Positions 37,155 through 44,016 of a stretch of DNA of 64,000 nucleotides are shown here, one piece after another. Position numbers and translations under genes: made by a program. Below the pieces are notes generated by a model. The model searched no databases. It saw nothing but the letters and a program-made list of their open reading frames with translations, and was not told the origin of the DNA. The stretch comes from Chlamydia poikilotherma (lineage in GTDB: Bacteria; Chlamydiota; Chlamydiia; Chlamydiales; Chlamydiaceae), in contig NZ_LS992154.1 in assembly GCF_900239975.1 (NCBI RefSeq), positions 806,001-870,000 on the forward strand, in the 5' to 3' direction. Positions within the stretch are counted from its first letter, which is position 1; each line of letters begins with the position of its first letter.

Positions 37155-37766
37155 ATGCTATTAACTCTGATTAATCTTAGCTTACTATTCTACGTGCTCT
37201 TTGATGCTCCAGGCTCTGTTCCTGTTTTCGTGTCTTTATTGAAGCACTACTCGGCAAAAAGGCAACAACGCATCATCCTTAGAGAATGTATCTTTGCTCT
37301 TGTTACCTTATTACTTTTTGTTACCTTTGGAAGAAAATTCTTTCAATTTCTTGACATCTCGCTATATGCGTTTCAATTCATTGGTGGTGTTTTATTGTTT
37401 TCAGTATCCTTGAAAATGATGTTGGTACCTCCACCTGTAGAATCCGATTCATCCGAACCTCAATCAGAGCCTATCTTTTTTCCTCTAGCCTTCCCTGTAA
37501 TCACCGGGCCTGCCGTTATTACCTCATTGCTTAGCTATATGGAAGAAGATCTGTTTTCTAAAGAACTCATTCTTGGTGCTATGATTATCGCTTGGGTACT
37601 ATCTGTATTCACCTTGTTAAGTTCGAGTTTCTTCAACCGCATTCTCGGATCTTCCGGTTTAGTTGCCTTAGAAAGATTGTTCAGTATTGCCTTATTATTA
37701 ATGTCTGCAAACCTCATGCTCAAAGGTATTTCAATAGCATTTAACATAGGTTTTTATATTAAATAG
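37155..37766 (+). CDS. MarC/YhgN-family membrane protein, second copy
   Basis: 203 residues, six TM helices, signature FPLAFPVITGPAVITSLLSY. It shares layout with the first copy, including a TM1-loop region (FYVLFDAPGSVPVFVSLL) and the charged RIILRECIFALV segment corresponding to RLLLLARESIFALF in the partner. The two probably arose by duplication and could form a heteromer. Followed by map after 9 bases. Confidence 0.82.
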   Translation: MLLTLINLSLLFYVLFDAPGSVPVFVSLLKHYSAKRQQRIILRECIFALVTLLLFVTFGRKFFQFLDISLYAFQFIGGVLLFSVSLKMMLVPPPVESDSSEPQSEPIFFPLAFPVITGPAVITSLLSYMEEDLFSKELILGAMIIAWVLSVFTLLSSSFFNRILGSSGLVALERLFSIALLLMSANLMLKGISIAFNIGFYIK

Positions 37767-37775
37767 TGTAATTAG

Positions 37776-38651
37776 ATGAAAAGAAACGATCCCTGCTGGT
37801 GTGGAAACAAACGCAAGTGGAAACATTGCCACTATCCCCAGGCCCCTCAAGTATCTTGGGAACAACAAAAACAATATTACGCGTCACAATATGACATTAC
37901 TTTAAAAACTCCTGAGCAAGTTGAAAAAATTCGTCATGCCTGCCAAATTACCGCTTGCATCCTTGATGCTCTCTGTAAAGCATCTAAAGAAGGTGTAACC
38001 ACAGAAGAATTAGACCAACTCTCACGGCAACTACATAAAGAATATAACGCTATCCCCGCACCTCTAAACTATGGGTCTCCACCTTTTCCAAAAACGATTT
38101 GCACTTCACTTAATGAAGTAATCTGTCATGGAATTCCGAATGATATTCCTTTAAGAAATGGCGATATTATGAACATCGACGTTTCTTGTATTGTTGATGA
38201 ATACTATGGTGATTGTAGTCGTATGGTTATGATCGGTGATGTCTCTGATATCAAGAAACGCGTCTGTCAGGCATCTTTAGATTGTCTCAATGCAGCTATA
38301 ACCATATTAAAACCTAATCTACCCTTATATGAAATTGGCGAAGCTATAGAAGCTTGTGCTGATACTTATGGGTTTTCTGTGGTAGATCAGTTCGTAGGTC
38401 ATGGTGTAGGAATAAAATTCCATGAAAATCCTTATGTGCCTCATTATAGAAACCATAGTAATATACCCTTAGCTCCTGGAATGACATTTACCATAGAACC
38501 TATGATCAATGTTGGGAAAAAAGAAGGAATTGTTGATCCAAGAAATCATTGGGAAGCAAGAACTTGCGATAATCAGCCTAGTGCACAATGGGAGCACACT
38601 CTATTGATTACTGAGACAGGTTATGAGATATTAACCCTTCTAGAGAAGTAA
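37776..38651 (+). CDS. map: Methionine aminopeptidase with N-terminal SEC-C zinc motif
   Basis: Removes initiator Met from nascent proteins. 291 residues. The N-terminal about 20 residues (NDPCWCGNKRKWKHC) form a SEC-C zinc-binding motif that could bind the ribosome. The catalytic pita-bread domain has the metal ligands in MNIDVSCIVDEYYGDCSR (two Asp), GHGVGIKFHENP (His), TIEPMI (Glu) and EHTLLITETGYE (Glu). The stop overlaps the convergent Inc-like gene by 44 bases. Confidence 0.95.
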   Translation: MKRNDPCWCGNKRKWKHCHYPQAPQVSWEQQKQYYASQYDITLKTPEQVEKIRHACQITACILDALCKASKEGVTTEELDQLSRQLHKEYNAIPAPLNYGSPPFPKTICTSLNEVICHGIPNDIPLRNGDIMNIDVSCIVDEYYGDCSRMVMIGDVSDIKKRVCQASLDCLNAAITILKPNLPLYEIGEAIEACADTYGFSVVDQFVGHGVGIKFHENPYVPHYRNHSNIPLAPGMTFTIEPMINVGKKEGIVDPRNHWEARTCDNQPSAQWEHTLLITETGYEILTLLEK

Positions 38652-39885
38652 TCTCTTCTTCTAAGCATTCTATATGTGCGAGAAGGTTTTGAATCATCTC
38701 AATATCTTTCATATCAACAAAATTTGAGGTCATTTCCTCTTGTTTTTGTAAGGCAAGATAATCTTCACGCACCAAAAAAAGTTCTTTACGAACTTCTGCT
38801 AATGCTTCTGTCTTTTCAGCAAACTGCATCTTTAACTGTAAATACTTATCCTTATAAGATTTGAATTCATCAGCAACAGGAGTTTTAACAAGAGCTTTTT
38901 GTTGATTCACAAGAGCGTGTAATTGCGTGAGTTCTTTATCCTTCTGACTTAAAAGATTCTGAAACTCTTCTAATCGAGAACGTAACTGGTCTATTTCTTC
39001 AATATCAGATTTAAGACTATGACATTCATTTTCTAAGCTTTTCCTTGATAATTTTTCTTCAATAAGCTCATTTTCTAAAGAGGCCATCTTTTCGTCTTTT
39101 TCATGCAAAGCTCGGAGCCATAATTCAGCATCCTCACTTCTTCCTTCACTATTAGAGAAAGTTTCTTTTCCTGATACCCAAGAAAATACAGAAGTAGTTT
39201 CATCCCCAGCTACAAGACGAACGTATTCATTATGTAAAATGGCGTAGTCTTCTAACCAACTATTTTTTTGATCAGCAAGAATTTGCAAATCTAAAGCCAT
39301 ATGCTCCTGCTTCTTACAAGAATCTTGCAGCAAAGTTCGACTCTCCTGAAGCTCAGATTCTAAAGCATGTGCACGTTTTTCTAAAAATTCACACGCCATA
39401 GCTTTATCGTGAACCGCTTTATCATAAGATACTTGAATCTCAGCATATTGATTCGACAGCTGATCGTATTTTTGTTTTTGTTCCTGATTTTCTTCATCAA
39501 TAAGGGTTATACCTAAAACAAAAATACCCCAAGATAACAAAAAGGCTGTAGATAGTCCTAAAGCCCATAATAATGAAGAACAAGTACCTATGTGCTTATA
39601 GTAGTATACAAATAGAAATAAACAAGAAACTACACCATATCCCCAAAAACGGAAATATATAGAAGCAACTAATGCTAAAATAGAAAAACACATTATCAAC
39701 AAAAGTAAAGTTGTGTCCACAATAGAAGCACAACCTAGTCCACCGAAAATCAAAACTATAGATGATAGAAATACCCATTCTATTGAGAAAGACCTATATC
39801 TACCCAATAAGGTTTCCCATCTAAATCCTTGATAGACTTTCTGATAAAGATGCTTATTAAAAACGTGCATGGCCTCAAATCCCAT
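38608..39885 (-). CDS. Inc-like membrane protein with long coiled coil (CT850-like)
   Basis: 425 residues. A cluster of hydrophobic segments between about 33 and 135 (SIEWVFLSSIVLIFGGLG, TTLLLLIMCFSILALVA, YGVVSCLFLFVYYY, LLWALGLSTAFLLSWGIFVL) precedes an almost continuous coiled coil (about 138-425). By position it matches CT850, which I recall as an inclusion-membrane microdomain protein that binds dynein light chain DYNLT1. Secretion by type III and host target are inferred. ATG at 39885; an internal ATG five codons on is possible. It overlaps map by 44 bases tail to tail. Confidence 0.72.
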   Translation of the reverse strand: MGFEAMHVFNKHLYQKVYQGFRWETLLGRYRSFSIEWVFLSSIVLIFGGLGCASIVDTTLLLLIMCFSILALVASIYFRFWGYGVVSCLFLFVYYYKHIGTCSSLLWALGLSTAFLLSWGIFVLGITLIDEENQEQKQKYDQLSNQYAEIQVSYDKAVHDKAMACEFLEKRAHALESELQESRTLLQDSCKKQEHMALDLQILADQKNSWLEDYAILHNEYVRLVAGDETTSVFSWVSGKETFSNSEGRSEDAELWLRALHEKDEKMASLENELIEEKLSRKSLENECHSLKSDIEEIDQLRSRLEEFQNLLSQKDKELTQLHALVNQQKALVKTPVADEFKSYKDKYLQLKMQFAEKTEALAEVRKELFLVREDYLALQKQEEMTSNFVDMKDIEMIQNLLAHIECLEEEITSLEGLISHNLSQ

Positions 39886-39897
39886 ACAAGAATACTC

Positions 39898-40083
39898 CTA
39901 AGACTCTTCCAGAGAATCTTGAGCTTTAGTTAATAAATAGCTAATTACAGCAGGATCTCCTTCATAGGTCATCTCTACTTTCATCTTGCCATCTGAAGAC
40001 GTATGCCCACAAGTCACCAGTACATAAGCACTCACATCCTCATCGAAAGTTCCTGTACTGTCATCACATTCGTTTCCAGACAC
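39898..40083 (-). CDS. Small conserved chlamydial protein (CT849.1-like)
   Basis: 61 residues from a GTG start preceded by GAGAAGGAA. Acidic; contains VTCGHTSSDGKMKVEMTYEGDP and an amphipathic C-terminus. No domain known to me. It sits 12 bases upstream of the Inc-like gene on the same strand, so it is probably cotranscribed with it. The 267-base gap before the effector cluster on the other strand is AT-rich and empty. Confidence 0.55.
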   Translation of the reverse strand: MSGNECDDSTGTFDEDVSAYVLVTCGHTSSDGKMKVEMTYEGDPAVISYLLTKAQDSLEES

Positions 40084-40350
40084 TTCCTTCTCCTCTCTAG
40101 CTAAAGGCCCCTATTTTCAATCCAGTGATCTCTCATTCATCGATTGATAACAAGTCCTTTATTTTCTTTAGAAACTCTAAATTTTAGAGATCAAAACTTT
40201 TTTACTTTCCTTGCAAAATTTTTTAATTCTATTTGTTATTAAAGGAAAACAACTTACTAAACAAACCAATTATTAATTGAATTTATTATTTAATAAAACG
40301 CTTTGTTTATTGATAAAATAAAACTAAACAAAACTAAAAATTTTTCCATT

Positions 40351-40854
40351 ATGACAGTACAACCTATAAGCACCACATCTACGGCTTCGATAACAACTAG
40401 AGAAGCGACGCAGGCTGCTCAACTTCCCCCACTGGATCCATTAAACACACCTCCTATTGGCGCATTGCTTTTTAGCATTTATGAGCTTCTTTTACAAGCG
40501 ATTGAAATTCGACAACAAACAGTTCTGACTCAATCACAACAATTAAATGATAATACTAATATTCAACAACAATTAAACCAAGCAACTAATCAAATCAAAT
40601 TTGCTGTAGTAAGTGCTGGGGGTAAAGAAGACGAAATTACTCGGGTACAAAACCAAAACCAAAACTACTCCGCTCAAAGATCAAACATTCAAGACGAATT
40701 AGTGACTGCTCGACAAAATGGACAAATTATTCTCTCACACGCATCTACGAACATTAATATCATCCAACAACTAGCTTCTCAAGACTCCTCATTCTTAAAA
40801 ATGACAAGTTCCATTGGAAGTACAGTAAATCAACTGAATAAACCTCCTTCATAA
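40351..40854 (+). CDS. Predicted type III effector, CT849/CT848/CT847 family, copy 1
   Basis: 167 residues from the ATG at 40351; the longer frame uses a TTG at 40303 and is not preferred. No Cys or Trp; rich in Gln, Asn, Ser and Thr. N-terminal unstructured Ser/Thr tail typical of type III signals, then two helices: IGALLFSIYELLLQAIEI and a long Gln/Asn-rich coiled region including NYSAQRSNIQDELVTARQN. It is the first of three tandem same-strand genes that share this layout. By order it matches CT849. As I recall, CT847 binds the host protein GCIP; the function here is inferred only from the family. Confidence 0.72.
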   Translation: MTVQPISTTSTASITTREATQAAQLPPLDPLNTPPIGALLFSIYELLLQAIEIRQQTVLTQSQQLNDNTNIQQQLNQATNQIKFAVVSAGGKEDEITRVQNQNQNYSAQRSNIQDELVTARQNGQIILSHASTNINIIQQLASQDSSFLKMTSSIGSTVNQLNKPPS

Positions 40855-40904
40855 GCAAGTAGGAAAACAACTTAAAGTTAATCGAAGAAAATAGGTAGGA
40901 AATT

Positions 40905-41423
40905 ATGTGGTTCTCTTCTCCAGCACTTCAAACTAGTCCCAGAGCCGCTATTGACGTTCCTGGAACATCCATTACAGGTGGACCCAATACAGCAACAGCT
41001 GACGAAATTATTGCAAAATTTGCTAAAGATTCCAACCCACTGATTGTTACCGTGTATTATGTATATCAGTCTGTATTGGTCGCTCAGGACAATTTATCTA
41101 TTATTGCTCAAGAACTTCAGTCTAATGCTTCTGCTCAAACATTTTTAAACAACCAAGAAGCTTTATATCAGTATGTGACTATCCCTAAGAATAAATTAAA
41201 TGATAACTCATCAGCATTCTTACAGGATGTTCAGGCAACAAATCAAGCTGTTGGAGCCTCTCGACAAGCACTGCAAAACCAAATTTCAGGACTAGGAAAT
41301 GGTTCCCAAGTGATTTCAAGTAACTTGAACACTAACAACAACATTATCCAACAGTCCTTACAAGTAGGTCAGGCTTTAATTCAAACGTTCTCACAAATTG
41401 TGAGTTTGATAGCAAACATTTAA
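40905..41423 (+). CDS. Predicted type III effector, CT849/CT848/CT847 family, copy 2
   Basis: 172 residues. Ser/Thr/Pro-rich start, then TVYYVYQSVLVAQDNLSII and a Gln/Asn-rich helix containing NQAVGASRQALQNQISGL and TNNNIIQQSLQVGQALIQ. These line up with NYSAQRSNIQDELVTARQ and INIIQQLASQ in copy 1, indicating duplication. 50 bases separate it from copy 1 and 19 bases from copy 3, so the three probably form one operon. Matches CT848 by order. Confidence 0.72.
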   Translation: MWFSSPALQTSPRAAIDVPGTSITGGPNTATADEIIAKFAKDSNPLIVTVYYVYQSVLVAQDNLSIIAQELQSNASAQTFLNNQEALYQYVTIPKNKLNDNSSAFLQDVQATNQAVGASRQALQNQISGLGNGSQVISSNLNTNNNIIQQSLQVGQALIQTFSQIVSLIANI

Positions 41424-41442
41424 TCTTAAGGAATTTAGCATA

Positions 41443-41973
41443 ATGAACATCCTATCTACAGTATCAAATGTTGATAAGGTCACAACAGTTGTTCCCCCAA
41501 GTACAAAAGTTGTTCCCAATAATATTGTGATTAACAAACCTTCGGCTATCTATTTTTGCATTTCTGTAATGCTACAATTATCTACATCAACTACAGAATT
41601 TGGAAAATCAATTATGACAGTACTACAAGACAATACTGTAGTACAACAAAAGAAAACAAAAGAGCTTATGAACTTGCCTTTATTGAAAGTTCCTGACCTT
41701 CAAAAAGTTGATAACTTTGACGAAACTAAGCCCGAATATAAAAACCAAACAGAAATTCAAGCTTATCAAACGTCGAATCAGCAAATTTCTGCTAACCGAC
41801 AGTTAATCCAACAAGAGCTTTCTGCCGCACAACAAAGAGCTCAAGCAAACCAAAAGGCTGTAAATGCTACATCTACGGAGTCTATGAAGTTATTACAAGC
41901 AACTAACGCTCTCCTATCTTCATTAAAAGAATATACTATTAAAGCAAATCTAACGACATCTCCGTCTGATTAA
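41443..41973 (+). CDS. Predicted type III effector, CT849/CT848/CT847 family, copy 3
   Basis: 176 residues. After a Val/Thr/Pro-rich tail, the helix IYFCISVMLQLSTSTTEFGK corresponds to the first helix of copies 1 and 2; NQQISANRQLIQQELSAAQ corresponds to their second-region motif; a Thr/Ser/Lys-rich end follows. An insert LLKVPDLQKVDNFDETKP has no counterpart in the other two. CT847 is the positional match and is a reported secreted protein. Confidence 0.72.
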   Translation: MNILSTVSNVDKVTTVVPPSTKVVPNNIVINKPSAIYFCISVMLQLSTSTTEFGKSIMTVLQDNTVVQQKKTKELMNLPLLKVPDLQKVDNFDETKPEYKNQTEIQAYQTSNQQISANRQLIQQELSAAQQRAQANQKAVNATSTESMKLLQATNALLSSLKEYTIKANLTTSPSD

Positions 41974-42057
41974 TTATTTAGATAAGGACTTCTAATAAAA
42001 CAATCCATGATCTAATATAAGGCATTACTGAAAAGAAAAGAATCAGGTAAAACCTCC

Positions 42058-42765
42058 ATGAGGGTTATCTTCCCAGATAAACATAACAAAAACCCGTTTC
42101 TCACTCAGGTACTTAGACAACTTCCTTCGTTTATCTTAATAACCTCGTGTATCTCTCCTTTACTTTCCTACCTGATAAAAAAACTCTTTGGTATTCCAGG
42201 GATTATTGAAACTTTAGCACTATCCACAGCGGGAATACATAAACATAAATTTTGGCAATTTATTACTTATCCCCTGATTACCGCGGATTCTCTTTGCATC
42301 CATAAAGAAGGATGCATGGACATCACTCAACGCCTACTTATTCGAAATGTACTTGGTTTTACCTTCTTTTATAAAGCAACCAATCATATTATTCGAAAAC
42401 TAGGATCTATGACTTTCCTAGTCCTTATTGTTAGCCAGACTCTTATTATAGGATGCGTAATTTGGGCATGTCTAAAATTATTTCACAGTTCACAAGCTCT
42501 ATTTGGTCCAGAATGTTTAATTAGCACGCTAGTGCTAATTTGGGTTTTTCTTGATCCAGAAAAACGCCTAGGACTCAATCCCTTTCCCATTACCCTATCA
42601 CGTAAATGGGGATTCGTCATCTTAGCAACCTTCTACTTTTTTATTCTTCTGTTCTCAGGAGCCTTTGCGCTATTCTTTGGATCAATGTTATCAATAATGT
42701 TAGGAGTCCTCTTTTGCTATAAAGAAAAAATTCCTAATCCTTATAGAATATCTCGAATGTTTTAA
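42058..42765 (+). CDS. Rhomboid-like polytopic membrane protein lacking a clear catalytic dyad (CT846-like)
   Basis: 235 residues, about six TM segments. The first half resembles a rhomboid N-terminus (KFWQFITYPLI recalls the WRLLTY loop), but the GxSG active-site loop is absent: the corresponding block is FGPECLISTLVLIWVF and no His is placed in the last helix. It may be a pseudoprotease or a member of a more distant rhomboid-fold group. Convergent with the next gene, 4-base overlap. A perfect 9-base-pair hairpin lies inside the coding sequence at 42519-42540. Confidence 0.55.
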   Translation: MRVIFPDKHNKNPFLTQVLRQLPSFILITSCISPLLSYLIKKLFGIPGIIETLALSTAGIHKHKFWQFITYPLITADSLCIHKEGCMDITQRLLIRNVLGFTFFYKATNHIIRKLGSMTFLVLIVSQTLIIGCVIWACLKLFHSSQALFGPECLISTLVLIWVFLDPEKRLGLNPFPITLSRKWGFVILATFYFFILLFSGAFALFFGSMLSIMLGVLFCYKEKIPNPYRISRMF

Positions 42766-42992
42766 ACTTCGTCAGCAAATAACGCTAAAATTGCTGCCCT
42801 CGCTTCTCCTAATCCAGAAAGAACACCCTCTTCAAACCTAAAAATAGGATTTTCTTCCAGTATAGAGAAATCCATTGGCTGCAATATATCATCCGAGGTT
42901 AAGTTTGGAATGATTTGTTCTCCCACACTTTGCAAACGAGATTTTTGATTCTCATAAAGCTGATTTAATAAATCGTGTATTTTATTTTTCAT
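42762..42992 (-). CDS. Small conserved chlamydial protein (CT845-like)
   Basis: 76 residues, acidic and helical, no TM. Ends EARAAILALFADEV. No family known to me. It begins inside the last 11 bases of tadA and is probably coupled to it, and its position agrees with CT845. Its stop overlaps the stop of the rhomboid-like gene. Confidence 0.6.
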   Translation of the reverse strand: MKNKIHDLLNQLYENQKSRLQSVGEQIIPNLTSDDILQPMDFSILEENPIFRFEEGVLSGLGEARAAILALFADEV

Positions 42993-43455
42993 TTTTCTCT
43001 TTTCGCTTCTCTATAAAGAATTGTTTCATCAGTCGTTCGGACTCTTCACAGCAGATTCCAGAAAAACATTCCACCTGGTGAAATGGATGTTTTTCTGTAA
43101 AAACATTTATCCAACTTCCTCCTGCACCTAAACGCAAATCTGAAGCTGCCCAGACAATTCTACGAATACGAGCCAACTGAATAGCTCCGGCACACATTAA
43201 ACACGGCTCTAACGTACAATAAAGCACAGCATCTACCAAACGCCAATTGTCTAAATATTGTGCTGCAGCCCCTATACATAAAATTTCAGCATGAGCTGTA
43301 GGATCTTGTAGCTTTTCCGTAGTATTATGACCACGAGCAATTATTTTATTATCTTTAACTATAACACAGCCTACAGGAACTTCGTCTTCGTCATATGCCT
43401 GGCGAGCTTCCTTTAGAGCTTGATTCATAAAAAATATATCTTTGTCTATATCCAT
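42982..43455 (-). CDS. tadA: tRNA-specific adenosine deaminase
   Basis: 157 residues of the cytidine-deaminase fold: zinc and catalytic motif TAHAEIL (His, proton-shuttling Glu), then EPCLMCAGA (two Cys). It makes inosine at position 34 of tRNA-Arg(ACG), needed to read CGN codons. N-terminal FMNQALKEARQAYDEDEVPVG is a TadA hallmark. Matches CT844. Confidence 0.92.
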   Translation of the reverse strand: MDIDKDIFFMNQALKEARQAYDEDEVPVGCVIVKDNKIIARGHNTTEKLQDPTAHAEILCIGAAAQYLDNWRLVDAVLYCTLEPCLMCAGAIQLARIRRIVWAASDLRLGAGGSWINVFTEKHPFHQVECFSGICCEESERLMKQFFIEKRKEKNEK

Positions 43456-43484
43456 CGGCTTTATATTAAATAACTCATAACTAC

Positions 43485-43573
43485 TTTTTGAATCAGATTA
43501 TAAAAAAAAGACTCCTAATAAGAAACAGTAAAAAGTCCTCATATTAGTTTAACAACCATTTTTGAATCAGATT
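43485..43573. repeat. 15-base direct repeat with dyad symmetry between tadA and rpsO
   Basis: TTTTTGAATCAGATT occurs at 43485-43499 and 43559-43573. The second copy is part of a perfect inverted repeat TTTGAATC-A-GATTCAAA (43561-43577); the first copy keeps only half of it. It lies in the divergent tadA / rpsO-pnp gap, so an operator or a promoter duplication is possible; no regulator is known to me. The remainder of the gap holds no gene. Confidence 0.6.
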
Positions 43574-43699
43574 CAAAATGTGGAATTTTTATTTACAAAT
43601 CAAAAAAACCCGTCTCACCATACCAAAAGGTGTACATTAACAATCTTCTCAAGTATAATTGGCTTTTGCGGCAATTATTTTATTTTAAGGAGACATCCA

Positions 43700-43969
43700 A
43701 TGTCTTTGGATAAGGGAACTAAAGAAGAAATTACAAAAAAGTTTCAACTTCATGAAAAGGATACCGGTTCAGCAGATGTGCAGATCGCTATATTAACGGA
43801 ACACATTACAGAACTAAAAGAACACCTCAAGAGATCTCCTAAAGACCAAAATTCTCGACTAGCCCTACTAAAACTTGTAGGACAAAGAAGAAAGCTCTTA
43901 GAGTATCTTAACTCTACAGACACCGAAAGATATAAAAATTTAATTACAAGATTAAATCTAAGAAAATAA
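43700..43969 (+). CDS. rpsO: 30S ribosomal protein S15
   Basis: 89 residues, usual size. The ATG at 43700 has AAGGAG at 43687-43692; the frame is open further upstream from 43562 but that part is not protein-like. Contains the conserved helices [22 protein letters not shown] and [15 protein letters not shown] that bind 16S rRNA helices 20-22. It precedes pnp by 47 bases, the same linkage as in E. coli, where S15 autoregulates by an mRNA pseudoknot; I see no proof of that here. Confidence 0.97.
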   Translation: MSLDKGTKEEITKKFQLHEKDTGSADVQIAILTEHITELKEHLKRSPKDQNSRLALLKLVGQRRKLLEYLNSTDTERYKNLITRLNLRK

Positions 43970-44016
43970 TCTTTCATTAATTTTCCCCGAACATAAGATC
44001 TAATCAGGAGACCTTC

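Noticed and set aside
40303..40350. N-terminal extension of the first effector gene
   Set aside because: It depends on a TTG start inside AT-rich sequence; the ATG at 40351 begins a plausible type III signal region.
43562..43699. Upstream extension of rpsO by 46 residues
   Set aside because: The ATG at 43700 has AAGGAG and gives the normal S15 N-terminus; the extension overlaps the dyad repeat and is not protein-like.
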